Assembly: GCA_016870775.1 (NCBI GenBank)
Contig: VGAK01000006.1
Span: 1-64,000, forward strand
Direction of reading: 5' to 3'
Length of the DNA stretch: 64,000 nucleotides
Origin: Actinomycetota bacterium
Lineage (GTDB): Bacteria; Actinomycetota; Acidimicrobiia; Acidimicrobiales; Ilumatobacteraceae
Positions 17,007-25,538 of this stretch are shown here, in pieces. The translations under genes were made by a program, and so were the position numbers. The notes under the pieces were generated by a model. That model was not told the DNA's origin. It made no database searches and was given only the letters and a program-made list of their open reading frames with translations. The stretch's first letter is position 1; the number at the start of each line of letters is the position of its first letter.

Positions 17007-17318
17007 ATGGCCGTCCGCATCGTGCGCATCACCTGTTTCGGGCTCTTCCTCGCCGGAATCCCCGGGCTGATCGTGTCCTCGATCGCGGGGAACAACGAGG
17101 GATGGGTGCTGTCGATCGGCTTGACCACGGCCGTGGCGGCCCTCGTGCTGATCGCGGTGTCGGCGACGACCGCGACGCGACGGCTCGAGGTCTTCGACGA
17201 GGTCGTGGCAGAGCGAGTGGAGATGCGCGTGAGGTCCCTTGTCGAGGCCGGTGCCGACGAGGGCGAGGTGCGTGCGCTGGTGCGCGACTCGATCGACCTC
17301 GCCCGGGGCGAATCGTGA
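17007..17318 (+). CDS. small membrane protein with two helices
   Basis: A 103-residue protein with hydrophobic segments at about 5-25 and 34-54, followed by a charged helical domain (EVFDEVVAERVEMRVRSLVEAG) facing the cytoplasm. No family recognised. ATG 17007 is chosen because GAGG lies a few bases upstream, within the end of ettA; GTG 17001 would overlap its stop. Close spacing says it is co-transcribed with ettA and with cysQ 24 nt downstream. Confidence 0.72.
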   Translation: MAVRIVRITCFGLFLAGIPGLIVSSIAGNNEGWVLSIGLTTAVAALVLIAVSATTATRRLEVFDEVVAERVEMRVRSLVEAGADEGEVRALVRDSIDLARGES

Positions 17319-17342
17319 ACAACCAATCGTGAACAGCGAACC

Positions 17343-18137
17343 GTGACCGGGGTGTCGGTGGTGCCCGAGGACTGGCACGGCCTCGACGATGCGGCGCTCG
17401 CATCGGAGTTGGCGCGCGTCGCTGGCGAGATGCTGGTCGAGCACCGCGACGCGCTCGTCGAGCGGGGCACGACCGTGTGGCAACTGCGGGATTCGGGCGA
17501 CCTGCTCTCCCACCATTTCCTCATCGACGCACTGCGCGAGGTGCGCCCGGGAGACGCCGTGCTCTCGGAGGAGGGCGTCGACGACCGCGGCAGACTCGGT
17601 GCCGAGCGCGTCTGGATCGTGGATCCGTTGGACGGCACGAACGAATACGGCGAGGGCCGGGCCGACTGGGCGGTGCACGTCGCGCTGTGGGACCGGGGCC
17701 GGCTGTCTGCGGGCGCTGTCTCGCTCCCCTCGATCGAGCGGGTCTTTTGCACCGACCCCGCCACACCGCTCCCCCCGTCGCATGCGGGCAAGCCGCGCCT
17801 CATCACCTCGCGCACACGAGCGCCGTACGCGGCGATACTCGTGGCCGAGCACCTCGAGTGCGAGGCGTACCGGCTCGGGTCCGCCGGCGCCAAGGCCATG
17901 TCGATCCTCATGGGCGAGGCCGACATCTACGTCCACGACGGCGGGATGTACCAGTGGGACTCGGCCGCCCCTGCGGCCGTTGCACTCGCATCGGGTCTGC
18001 ACGCGAGCCGACTCGACGGCTCACCGCTCGTCTACAACGCCCCCGATGCGTGGCTGCCCGATTTCTTCGTCTGCAGACCAGAGCACACCGACGGTGTCCT
18101 CGAGGCGCTCTGGGGCGAGCGTCGCTCGGCGCGCTGA
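17343..18137 (+). CDS. cysQ: inositol monophosphatase family, CysQ-like 3'(2'),5'-bisphosphate nucleotidase
   Basis: A 264-residue lithium-sensitive phosphatase-fold enzyme. The metal motifs are present: SEEG near 76, WIVDPLDGTNE near 97-107 and WDSAAP near 203. This pattern matches actinobacterial CysQ, which removes phosphate from PAP made during sulfate assimilation, or acts on fructose bisphosphate or inositol phosphate. Its closeness to a sulfate assimilation operon 5 kb away is consistent but not proof. The GTG start at 17343 follows a short stretch of imperfect repeats of ATCGTGAAC. Confidence 0.82.
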   Translation: MTGVSVVPEDWHGLDDAALASELARVAGEMLVEHRDALVERGTTVWQLRDSGDLLSHHFLIDALREVRPGDAVLSEEGVDDRGRLGAERVWIVDPLDGTNEYGEGRADWAVHVALWDRGRLSAGAVSLPSIERVFCTDPATPLPPSHAGKPRLITSRTRAPYAAILVAEHLECEAYRLGSAGAKAMSILMGEADIYVHDGGMYQWDSAAPAAVALASGLHASRLDGSPLVYNAPDAWLPDFFVCRPEHTDGVLEALWGERRSAR

Positions 18138-18154
18138 ACTGCTCGTGTTCCAGT

Positions 18155-18174
18155 CGGTCCGACGCGACGGACCG
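18155..18174. terminator. hairpin between convergent genes
   Basis: CGGTCCG and CGGACCG form a perfect 7-bp stem with a 6-nt loop between the cysQ stop (18137) and the CoA-transferase stop (18196). Confidence 0.5.
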
Positions 18175-18195
18175 CGCTCACCATGGGCCGGCGCG

Positions 18196-19341
18196 TCACC
18201 AGCGGGCTTCATGCTCGCCCAGCCGCGGGACGCGTCCGTACCGCGGCGTCCACCCCGCGAAGTCGACCGGTGAGTTGACGGCGCGATAGGGCTCCTCGCC
18301 CGGATGGGGTTCCATGTCCACGAACGATCCGGCCGCGATGACCTGCGGGTCCTGGATGGCCTCGGGGATCGAGTTGAGCGGTGCCCACCACACATCGTGC
18401 TCGTCGAACCTGGCGGTCCAGTGCGCCCACTCCCGGGTGGCGAAGTGGGCGTCGAGTTCTGCGACCACCCGCTCGGCGTTCGCTGACCGCTCCCTCGCGG
18501 TGCCGAACCCCTCGCGATCGGCGAGATCCTCGCGACCGATCGCGGCCAACAATCCCGGCCAGTGTCGGTCGCCCTCGAGACCGAGCAGCCAGAACGCCCG
18601 ACCGTCGCCGGCGGTGTAGTTCAGGATCTGCGGCGCGGGGTTCTGCGACCGCGGCTTGGTCGAGGTGCGCTTGCCGAAGCGCAACTGGACTCCCACGTCC
18701 CAGCCGATCGTGTAGATCCCGGTGCGCAGGAGCGATGTCTCCACGAGGCGACCCTTCCCCGTGCGCTCCCGCTCGAACAGCGCCGCCATCACTCCGGCGC
18801 ACAGCGAGAGCGCAGTGGTGTGGTCGCCCTGTCCGCTGCGCCCACTCGGTGGGTTCTCCCCCGGTGGCACGAGGGTGTGGGCCAGTCCCGAGCGGGCCCA
18901 GAACGCGCCCACGTCGTACCCGGCGCGATCCACGTCGGGGCCGGTGGTGCCGTATCCGGTGAGGAGCCCGTAGACGAGACGCGGGTACCGGGTCGTCAGC
19001 GACCCGGGATCCAGACCCATCCGCGCGAGTCCCGCGGAGCGGACATTCGAGATGAACACATCGGCATCGGCCAGGAGCGCGTGCATCCGGGCGAGATCGG
19101 TCTCGGTGCGCAGGTCGAGAACCACCGATCTCTTGCCCCGGTTGTCGATCTCGAAGGGCGGCACCCCCGCCTGGTCGGCCACGCCGAGCGCACCAAACAC
19201 CGCCCGTTGGGGGTCACCTGCCGGCGGCTCGACCTTGATCACGGTCGCGCCCCAATCGGCCATCAGACCCGCCGCGGCGGGGCCAGCGACCCACACGCCC
19301 AGCTCGAGAACCCTCACACCCTGCAACGGACCGTTCGCCAT
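18196..19341 (-). CDS. CaiB/BaiF family CoA transferase
   Basis: A 381-residue class III CoA-transferase. N terminus LQGVRVLELGVWVAGPAAAGLMADWGA is the family signature, and AGYDVGAFWARSG holds the conserved Asp that forms the acyl-CoA mixed anhydride. Unlike the first family member in the window, it lacks the His-Asp racemase pair (GYD in place of GHD), so it is more likely a true CoA transferase. Substrate unknown. The ATG at 19341 has a strong GGGGAGG site 5 nt upstream. The longer open frame to 20037 runs against the kinase gene and is rejected. Confidence 0.87.
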   Translation of the reverse strand: MANGPLQGVRVLELGVWVAGPAAAGLMADWGATVIKVEPPAGDPQRAVFGALGVADQAGVPPFEIDNRGKRSVVLDLRTETDLARMHALLADADVFISNVRSAGLARMGLDPGSLTTRYPRLVYGLLTGYGTTGPDVDRAGYDVGAFWARSGLAHTLVPPGENPPSGRSGQGDHTTALSLCAGVMAALFERERTGKGRLVETSLLRTGIYTIGWDVGVQLRFGKRTSTKPRSQNPAPQILNYTAGDGRAFWLLGLEGDRHWPGLLAAIGREDLADREGFGTARERSANAERVVAELDAHFATREWAHWTARFDEHDVWWAPLNSIPEAIQDPQVIAAGSFVDMEPHPGEEPYRAVNSPVDFAGWTPRYGRVPRLGEHEARW

Positions 19342-19458
19342 GGCACCTCCCCGCACCCGCCGCCGGGAGCGGTGAGTGCTGCCATTGTGTCTCACTCGTG
19401 TGCCCCATGTCGCCGTGAGCAGGTGCGCCCCGTGACCCTCCACGGGCACACTTGGACG

Positions 19459-21105
19459 ATGACGACCCCCGAGAACGCGTCGAGCCCCGCTGACACTGCC
19501 GGCACCGCCGAGGGCGCGGCACCGGCTGATCTGGCGTGGGGCAACTTCTCTGCGTCGGGACCATGGGTCCTCGATCGTGACTCGATCGAGTGGTCCCGCG
19601 TCGCCGTCTTGCTGAGGGGCATGGCCCGGCGCGAGGTGCCCGAGTTGGTGAAGTCGCGGCGGATTCCGCCAGTCGGCCGACTCCTCGCGGTGGTCTCGGC
19701 GTTCGCTGTCGCCCTCATTCCGTGGTGGGTCAAGAACAGAAGGAACCGCTTCGCCGGACCCGAGGAGTCGCGCGCCCATCTCTCGCTGCGGCTGCGGGTC
19801 GCGATCGAGAAGCTGGGGGCCACCTACATCAAGCTCGCCCAGATCATCTCGAGCGGCGAGGGACTCTTTCCCGCCGAGCTGGTGGATGAGTTCAAGCGCT
19901 GCCGCGACCAGGTTCCGCCCGAGCCGTGGGACACCGTGCGCACGACCGTCGAGAACGACCTCGGTGCCCGTCTCGAGGACGTGTTCACCTCGTTCGAGCG
20001 CACGAGCCTCGCGGCCGCCTCGATCGCCCAGGTGCACCGAGCCACCCTGTCCACGGGCGAGGAGGTCGTGGTGAAGGTGCAGCGCTCGACGGTGTCAGAC
20101 GTCGTGCGTCGCGACCTGCGGGTGATGTCGTGGCTCGCGCCGTTCCTTATCGGGCGCATCAAGGTTGCCGCACTCGCGAATCCACCCGCGTTGGTGGAGC
20201 TCTTCGCCGAGACGATCCTCGAGGAACTTGACTTCCGCATGGAAGCGGCGAACATGGTCGACATCGCCGCGACTCTGCGCGAACTCGACCAGAACGGCTA
20301 CATCGTGCCGCGCCCGCACCCGCGACTCGTCACGCGTCGTGTGCTGATCATGGAGCGACTGTCGGGATTCAACTTCGACGATGTCGAGGGCATGCGTGCC
20401 GCCGGCATCGACACCGAGGAGGTCGTGCGCACCGGGATGATCGCGTTCATGGAGGGCGCACTCGTCCACGGCGTCTTCCACGGTGACCTCCACGGTGGGA
20501 ACCTCTTCGTGCTCGGGGACGGCCGCACCGCGCTGCTCGACTTCGGGATCGTGGGCCGGCTCACCCAGACCCGGCGCCTCGCCTTCATGCGCCTGATGCT
20601 GGGCGCGACGACGAACGATCTTCGCGGGCAAGTCAACGCCCTGTGCGACCTCGGGGCACTCCCCCGCGACACCGACATCGACGCGGTCATCCGTGATCTG
20701 GGTCTGGACCAACCCACCGTGGACCCCACCACCCTCTCGGGCGAGGAACTCGTGGCCGAGGTGCAGCGAATCGTCAAGGCACTGCTCGCCTACGGCGCCA
20801 AGTTGCCCAAGGAACTGATGCTGTACGTGAAGAACATGGTGTTCCTCGACGGTGCGATCGCCAGACTCGCACCCGACCTCGACATCATCGCCGAACTCAC
20901 CAACATCTCGCTGATCTTCATGCAGCGTCACGGTGCCACCATCGCGCGCGACCTCGGCGTGGATGCCGCCACCATCCAGGTGGACATGGGCAGCGTGAAG
21001 GCGGGTCTCGGGGTCGAGGAGTCGGTCGACTCGCTCACCTACCGCGAATTGCGCGAGCGGCGCGAGTTGATCCAACGCCGCATGCGCGACCACGTGATGT
21101 CCTGA
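19459..21105 (+). CDS. ABC1/UbiB family atypical kinase
   Basis: A 548-residue UbiB-family protein. It has the KLGATYIKLAQIIS motif near 118-131 that replaces the usual glycine loop, AAASIAQVHRA near 185, VVVKVQR with the ATP-binding Lys, and the catalytic loop HGDLHGGN at about 341-348 followed by LLDFGIVGRL. These atypical kinases/ATPases support quinone or lipid biosynthesis or transport. A hydrophobic segment near 75-92 could anchor it. ATG 19459 has CACACT ending 6 nt upstream. The frame is open far upstream but that region belongs to the CoA-transferase gene. Confidence 0.87.
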   Translation: MTTPENASSPADTAGTAEGAAPADLAWGNFSASGPWVLDRDSIEWSRVAVLLRGMARREVPELVKSRRIPPVGRLLAVVSAFAVALIPWWVKNRRNRFAGPEESRAHLSLRLRVAIEKLGATYIKLAQIISSGEGLFPAELVDEFKRCRDQVPPEPWDTVRTTVENDLGARLEDVFTSFERTSLAAASIAQVHRATLSTGEEVVVKVQRSTVSDVVRRDLRVMSWLAPFLIGRIKVAALANPPALVELFAETILEELDFRMEAANMVDIAATLRELDQNGYIVPRPHPRLVTRRVLIMERLSGFNFDDVEGMRAAGIDTEEVVRTGMIAFMEGALVHGVFHGDLHGGNLFVLGDGRTALLDFGIVGRLTQTRRLAFMRLMLGATTNDLRGQVNALCDLGALPRDTDIDAVIRDLGLDQPTVDPTTLSGEELVAEVQRIVKALLAYGAKLPKELMLYVKNMVFLDGAIARLAPDLDIIAELTNISLIFMQRHGATIARDLGVDAATIQVDMGSVKAGLGVEESVDSLTYRELRERRELIQRRMRDHVMS

Positions 21106-21158
21106 CACCCGGCTCGGCTCATTGCACCGGAACGACCGGGGTTTGCGACAATGGGGAG

Positions 21159-21827
21159 GTGAGGATCCTCGTCGCACGCTGCACCGTCGAGTACGCGGGG
21201 CGACTCGAGACCAAACTCGCAGAGGCGACACGACTCGTGATGGTCAAGGCGGATGGGTGCGTGGCGATCCACGCCGACGGCGGTGCCTACAAGCCACTCA
21301 ACTGGATGAACGCGCCCAACACGGTCGAGGACAAGGGAGACCACTGGGTGGTGAGCAATCCCAGGGGCGAGACGATGACGATCCGTTTCGCCGAGATCCT
21401 CCACGACTCGGTGCACGAGCTGGGCGAGGACCCCGGGCTCGACAAGGACGGCGTCGAGAAGCAGTTGCAGGAGCTGCTCGCGGCCTCGCCCGAGACCATG
21501 GAGGCCGGTCTCGTGCTGATCAGGCGCGAGCACTTCACCGCTCTCGGGCCGGTGGACCTGCTCTGCAGGGACACGGCCGGCCGCACGGTCGTGATCGAGG
21601 TGAAGCGCCGTGGCGAGATCGACGGCGTCGAGCAACTCACCAGGTACATGGCCGATCTCGCCAATGACGCCACTCTCGGCGAACTGCGGGGCATGTTCGT
21701 GGCCCAGCAGATCAAGCCCCAGGCGCGCACACTCGCCGAATCGCGCGGGTTCACCTGCGTCGAGGTCGACTACGACGCCCTGCGCGGGGTGCGACCCGAC
21801 GAGTGGACGTTGTTCGATCCACAGTGA
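21159..21827 (+). CDS. nucS: endonuclease NucS, mismatch-specific
   Basis: A 222-residue NucS/EndoMS nuclease. The N-terminal domain starts RILVARCTVEYAGRLETKL, typical of actinobacterial NucS, and the C-terminal RecB-like nuclease core shows Asp133 (GPVDLL), Glu147 and Lys149 (IEVKRRG). NucS performs non-canonical mismatch repair in actinobacteria that lack MutS/MutL, working with the sliding clamp. GTG 21159 is used; GACAAT and GGGGAG just upstream could serve as -10 or as ribosome site. It follows the UbiB gene after 53 nt. Confidence 0.95.
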   Translation: MRILVARCTVEYAGRLETKLAEATRLVMVKADGCVAIHADGGAYKPLNWMNAPNTVEDKGDHWVVSNPRGETMTIRFAEILHDSVHELGEDPGLDKDGVEKQLQELLAASPETMEAGLVLIRREHFTALGPVDLLCRDTAGRTVVIEVKRRGEIDGVEQLTRYMADLANDATLGELRGMFVAQQIKPQARTLAESRGFTCVEVDYDALRGVRPDEWTLFDPQ

Positions 21828-21834
21828 CGGCATC

Positions 21835-21840
21835 TACAGT
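21835..21840 (+). promoter_or_regulatory. -10 element, leaderless promoter of VOC gene
   Basis: TACAGT ends 6 nt before ATG 21847. Confidence 0.45.
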
Positions 21841-21846
21841 CGGACC

Positions 21847-22203
21847 ATGACCTCACCTGACTGGGCTCGGCCCGTCGTCTACTTCTCGATCGCCTCCCCC
21901 GAGCCGGAGCGTCAGCGCGCCTTCTACTCGGCGTTGTTCAACTGGGACATCGGCGAGGGTCGCATCATGCAGATTCCGACCGGGATCGGCGGACCCGAGA
22001 ACGGCATCGGTGGCCACATCAACGGTGCCGCGACGCCGCACATCGCGCTGTACATCCAGGTCAGGGATCTCGACGAGGCACTCGGGCGGGCCGTCTCACT
22101 CGGCGGCACCAAGGAGCACGACCCCTTCCAGATTCCCGGTGGTGCGAGGATCGCAGGCATCACCGACCCCGACGGCAACCACTTGGTGCTCGTCCAGCAG
22201 TGA
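21847..22203 (+). CDS. VOC family (glyoxalase/bleomycin-resistance fold) protein
   Basis: A 118-residue single-chain VOC protein with two beta-alpha-beta-beta-beta modules. The start RPVVYFSIASPEPERQRAFYSALFNWD and the end GITDPDGNHLVLVQQ are typical, the latter carrying the region where metal-binding Glu or His often lie. Probably a homodimer in the cytoplasm; activity cannot be inferred, as members include lyases, dioxygenases and binding proteins. It has its own promoter 20 nt after the nucS stop. Confidence 0.83.
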   Translation: MTSPDWARPVVYFSIASPEPERQRAFYSALFNWDIGEGRIMQIPTGIGGPENGIGGHINGAATPHIALYIQVRDLDEALGRAVSLGGTKEHDPFQIPGGARIAGITDPDGNHLVLVQQ

Positions 22204-22219
22204 TTCGTGGCCGTCGCGG

Positions 22220-22234
22220 CGCAGCAGCGCTGCG
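22220..22234. terminator. short hairpin between convergent genes
   Basis: CGCAGC/GCTGCG with a 3-nt loop in the 37-bp gap between the VOC stop (22203) and the next stop (22241). Confidence 0.4.
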
Positions 22235-22240
22235 GGTCGC

Positions 22241-22501
22241 TCAGAGTCCGCGGTAGATCCCGCGCGACTCGATCACCACGGCGTCGTCCCATGCTCGACG
22301 CACCTCGTCGTCGCCGGTCATCTCGCGCGGTGAGTCGTCGGACCACAGTCGAATGTCCACCCAGCGACCGTCGTCGTCGCGTGCCACCGTTCGTCTCGCG
22401 AGTCCGGCGCTCTGGTAGGCGACGTCCTCCTGGTACCGGTCGTTCAGGGCATCGAAGCCCTCGGCGTGCGCGACGGTGAAGGAGACAACCTCGATGATCA
22501 C
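22241..22501 (-). CDS. small hypothetical protein, probable dimeric alpha-beta barrel
   Basis: An 86-residue protein starting with a beta strand (IIEVVSFTVA) followed by a helix with DALNDRYQEDVAYQSAGLARRTVARDDDGRWVDIRLW, the rhythm of ABM/ferredoxin-like barrel proteins. No catalytic motif is visible and the family is not recognised with certainty. GTG 22501 is chosen because TACGGT ends exactly 6 nt before it. The start lies 24 bp downstream of the cysN stop on the same strand, but the promoter suggests separate expression. Confidence 0.7.
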   Translation of the reverse strand: MIIEVVSFTVAHAEGFDALNDRYQEDVAYQSAGLARRTVARDDDGRWVDIRLWSDDSPREMTGDDEVRRAWDDAVVIESRGIYRGL

Positions 22502-22507
22502 GGGACC

Positions 22508-22513
22508 ACCGTA
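22508..22513 (-). promoter_or_regulatory. -10 element, leaderless promoter of the small protein
   Basis: TACGGT on the minus strand, 6 nt before GTG 22501, inside the cysN-downstream gap. Confidence 0.45.
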
Positions 22514-22525
22514 GCGGCGGATCGG

Positions 22526-23788
22526 TCAGCGGGCGTCGGTGATCATCAGGGCGCCGACGGTCCCGTTCGAGACCGGGTCGATCGCAACGATGCTGCCGGT
22601 GACACGCCCCTGGGCGTAGGTCGTCGCCGTGATCGGCCGATCGAGAGCGATCTCCACCTTGGCGATGTCGTTGAGGGTCAGCACTTCGGCGTCCTCGGCC
22701 GTGAGGGTCCCCAAGTCGAGGCGCTGACCGATTGCGACCACCGACCCGGTGACATCACGCGAGAGATGGCGCAGCACCAGTCGGTCCCCGACCCGCAGAT
22801 CCGTCTCGCCCAACCAGCAGATGTCGGCCTCGATGTGCGCGGCCACGACCGGGGCCGGCGCACCGGACCCCACGATCACGTCTCCCCGCCCGACATCGAC
22901 CTGATCGGCGAGTTCGACAGCGATCGCATCGCCGGGGACCGCCAGATCGGCGGGGGACCCGGCAACCCTCACACTCGTGACGGCAGTCGTGATTCCCTTC
23001 GACTGGACGACGACTTGGTCACCCACCCGGATCGCTCCACCGTGGAGCGTGCCCGCGAATCCCCGGTAGTCACTCCCGCCGTGGACCCGATTCACCCACT
23101 GAACGGGAAGGACGGCCGCGGAACTCTCGTCGGCCCGGATGTCGAGGGTCTCGAGGAGACCGAGCACGGTCGGCCCCTCGTACCACGGCGTGTTCGGCGA
23201 GGACTCCACCACGTTGTCGCCGTTCGATGCACTCACGGGAATCGGCCGGAGCGGAACGCGGGACCCGATCGACTCGAGGATCGCCCCGACGTCGGTGACG
23301 ATCGCATCGAACACATCCTCGCGCCACTCAACCAGATCCATCTTGTTCACGGCGAGCACCAGGTGCGACACGCGCAGGAGAGCAGCGATCGAGACATGCC
23401 TGCGGGTCTGTTCGACCACCCCGTGACGGGCATCCACCAGGACGATCGCCACGTCGCTGACCGAAGCCCCGGTCACCATGTTGCGCGTGAACTGGACGTG
23501 CCCCGGGGTGTCGGCGAGAACGAACGACCGATTGGGAGTGGCGAAGTAGCGGTACGCAACGTCGATGGTGATCCCCTGCTCGCGCTCGGCGCGGAGACCG
23601 TCGGTCAGGAGCGCGAGATTGAACGATCCGTCGCCGTACTTCTTGCTCGCACGCCCGATCGCGGACAACTGGTCCTCGAAGATCCCCTTGGAATCGTGGA
23701 GCAACCTGCCGATGAGCGTGCTCTTGCCGTCGTCGACGGAGCCGATCGTGGCGATCCTGATCTGGGTGTTCGAGGCGGTCGCCACCAT
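22526..23788 (-). CDS. cysN: sulfate adenylyltransferase subunit 1 (GTPase)
   Basis: A 420-residue EF-Tu-like GTPase. G1 is GSVDDGKST (16-24), G3 DTPGH near 93 and G4 NKMD near 148; SFNLALLTDGLRAEREQGITIDVAYRYF is the CysN signature. It couples GTP hydrolysis to formation of adenosine 5'-phosphosulfate from sulfate and ATP, in a complex with CysD. It ends after the elongation-factor-like domains, so there is no fused APS kinase (CysC) domain; together with the APS-type CysH this points to direct APS reduction. Its ATG overlaps the cysD TGA by one base, implying translational coupling. Confidence 0.96.
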   Translation of the reverse strand: MVATASNTQIRIATIGSVDDGKSTLIGRLLHDSKGIFEDQLSAIGRASKKYGDGSFNLALLTDGLRAEREQGITIDVAYRYFATPNRSFVLADTPGHVQFTRNMVTGASVSDVAIVLVDARHGVVEQTRRHVSIAALLRVSHLVLAVNKMDLVEWREDVFDAIVTDVGAILESIGSRVPLRPIPVSASNGDNVVESSPNTPWYEGPTVLGLLETLDIRADESSAAVLPVQWVNRVHGGSDYRGFAGTLHGGAIRVGDQVVVQSKGITTAVTSVRVAGSPADLAVPGDAIAVELADQVDVGRGDVIVGSGAPAPVVAAHIEADICWLGETDLRVGDRLVLRHLSRDVTGSVVAIGQRLDLGTLTAEDAEVLTLNDIAKVEIALDRPITATTYAQGRVTGSIVAIDPVSNGTVGALMITDAR

Positions 23789-24720
23789 CAGAAGTAGCCC
23801 TCGCGCTTGCGGTCCTCCATCGCCGACTCGGAGAACTGGTCGTCGGCCCGTGTCGCCCCGCGCTCGGTGATCCGGGAGGCGGCGACCTCGTCGATGATCT
23901 CGCGGTGGGTGGTCGCATCGGAGCGCACGGCTCCCGTGCAGCTCATGTCGCCCACCGTGCGGTACCTGACGGTCTCCACGCTCACCTTCTCACCGACCTC
24001 GGCCACCACCGGTCCCCCGATGGCGAGGAGCATCCCGCCGCGGTGCACCACCTCGCGCCGGTGGGAGAAGTAGATCGACGGCAACGGCACCTGCTCGCGC
24101 TCGATGTACTCCCACACATCGAGCTCGGTCCAGTTCGAGAGAGGGAACGCGCGGAGGTGCTCACCCTTTGCGATGCGGGGATTGAGGACGTTCCACGGCT
24201 CCGGCCTCTGCGCACGGGGCTCCCATGCCCCGGTGCGGTCGCGGAACGACAGGATGCGCTCCTTGGCGCGCGCCTTGTCCTCGTCTCGACGACCACCACC
24301 GAAGGCCGCATCGAACTTGTGCTCCTTGATCGCGTCGAGGAGCGTCACCGCCTGCTGCCTGTTCCGGCTCCCCGTCGGGCCCGGGTCGGCGATCCGGCCG
24401 TCGTCGATGCTCTTCTGCACCGATGCGACCACGAGTTCAAGTCCGAACTCAGAGACGAGCGCGTCGCGGTAGGCGATCACCTCGTCGAAGTTGTGTCCCG
24501 TGTCGACGTGCATCACGGGGAACGGCACCCGCGCAGGCCGGAACGCCCTCACCGCGAGCCACAGCAGGACTGCGGAATCCTTGCCGCCCGAGAAGAGAAG
24601 CACCGGGGAGTCGACCCCCGCGGTCACCTCTCGGATGATCGAGATCGCCTCGGCCTCGAGGCGATCGAGATGGGAACGCGAGGCGGACACATCCCGGGTG
24701 TCATCGGCGAACATCGTCAT
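23788..24720 (-). CDS. cysD: sulfate adenylyltransferase subunit 2
   Basis: A 310-residue ATP-PPi synthase of the PAPS reductase-like fold. The PP-loop SGGKDS is at 44-49, followed by FPVMHVDTGHNFDEVI, and the C terminus SESAMEDRKREGYF is the conserved CysD tail. It makes APS from sulfate and ATP with CysN. ATG 24720 or the in-frame ATG 24714 could start it. The gene is the second of cysH-cysD-cysN, 29 nt after cysH and overlapping cysN by one base. Confidence 0.96.
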   Translation of the reverse strand: MTMFADDTRDVSASRSHLDRLEAEAISIIREVTAGVDSPVLLFSGGKDSAVLLWLAVRAFRPARVPFPVMHVDTGHNFDEVIAYRDALVSEFGLELVVASVQKSIDDGRIADPGPTGSRNRQQAVTLLDAIKEHKFDAAFGGGRRDEDKARAKERILSFRDRTGAWEPRAQRPEPWNVLNPRIAKGEHLRAFPLSNWTELDVWEYIEREQVPLPSIYFSHRREVVHRGGMLLAIGGPVVAEVGEKVSVETVRYRTVGDMSCTGAVRSDATTHREIIDEVAASRITERGATRADDQFSESAMEDRKREGYF

Positions 24721-24749
24721 CGTTGGGTCTCCTGTTCTGGGTCTCGGCC

Positions 24750-25451
24750 TCAGGTGTGCAGGCCGCACTCGGTCTTGGCCTGGCCGGACCATCTGCCGGC
24801 ACGCTTGTCCTCGCCGGGAGCGACGGGACGCGTGCAGGGCCAGCATCCGATCGATGGATAGCCCCGGTCGACGAGTGGGTTTCTCGGTAGTTCGTGGATG
24901 GTCTCGTACGTGGCCATGTCGTCGTCGGTGAACCTCGCGAGCGGATTCAACTTGAGGAGGTTCCGCCCCGAGTCGAACGACAGGATCGGCGCATCGGCAC
25001 GAGTTGGACCATCGACCCTGCGGACTCCGGTCACCCACAGCACGGCGCCGCGGAGGAGCTCGTTCAACGGTTCGACCTTGCGCACCCGACAACAGGCCTC
25101 GGTGTCGGTGCGCCAGAGGTTGTCGGGCTCGACCCCCGTGGGCGACACGATCCGGAGATTCAGACCGACCGCCGATCGCACTTCACCGACGAACCAATGC
25201 GTCTCGGCGAAGAGATACTGCGTGTCGATCATCGCGACCTCGATCCCGGGCACCGCAACGGTGGCTGCGTGTGCGAGCACCGCATCCTCGAAACTGCAGG
25301 TGACCACCGCGCGACCCTCCGCGAGGGCTGCGGCACGGGCGATGATGTCTCCGGGCTGGAGCGACTCGAACTCGAGCGAGATCTGGTCGATCTCGTCGCG
25401 CCGATGCGCGAGTTCGTCCCTGGTCCATGCCGTGACGGCCACGGCCGGCAC
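24750..25451 (-). CDS. cysH: adenylyl-sulfate (APS) reductase, assimilatory
   Basis: A 233-residue thioredoxin-dependent reductase. It has the four cysteines that bind a [4Fe-4S] cluster, CC at 120-121 and CWPC at 203-206, which mark APS-type rather than PAPS-type enzymes, and the catalytic Cys229 in TECGLHT at the C terminus. It reduces APS to sulfite. GTG 25451 is the start; it lies 9 nt after a strong palindrome that probably regulates the whole operon. It is the first of three co-directional genes for sulfate assimilation. Confidence 0.94.
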   Translation of the reverse strand: MPAVAVTAWTRDELAHRRDEIDQISLEFESLQPGDIIARAAALAEGRAVVTCSFEDAVLAHAATVAVPGIEVAMIDTQYLFAETHWFVGEVRSAVGLNLRIVSPTGVEPDNLWRTDTEACCRVRKVEPLNELLRGAVLWVTGVRRVDGPTRADAPILSFDSGRNLLKLNPLARFTDDDMATYETIHELPRNPLVDRGYPSIGCWPCTRPVAPGEDKRAGRWSGQAKTECGLHT

Positions 25452-25459
25452 GATAGCCC

Positions 25460-25485
25460 AATTCCTGACTATCTCAGTAGGAATT
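25460..25485. promoter_or_regulatory. near-perfect palindrome upstream of cysHDN
   Basis: Left arm AATTCCT-g-ACT (25460-25470) and right arm AGTAGGAATT (25476-25485) pair across a 5-nt centre with one extra base on the left. The A+T-rich arms stand out from the surrounding GC-rich DNA. Position directly before cysH suggests an operator for a sulfur-responsive repressor; Rrf2/CymR-type sites have comparable layout, but the regulator is not known. Confidence 0.6.
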
Positions 25486-25538
25486 GTCGTGAATGAAGAA
25501 GTCCAATCAGGACGGGCGAAACGACGCCTCCGGGCGGC

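Noticed and set aside
17300..17345. Short repeat of ATCGTGAAC before cysQ as an operator
   Set aside because: The copies are imperfect, very short and partly coding; chance cannot be excluded.
18562..19458. Long N-terminal extension of the UbiB-like kinase
   Set aside because: It is antisense to the CoA-transferase gene and not protein-like; the kinase starts at 19459.
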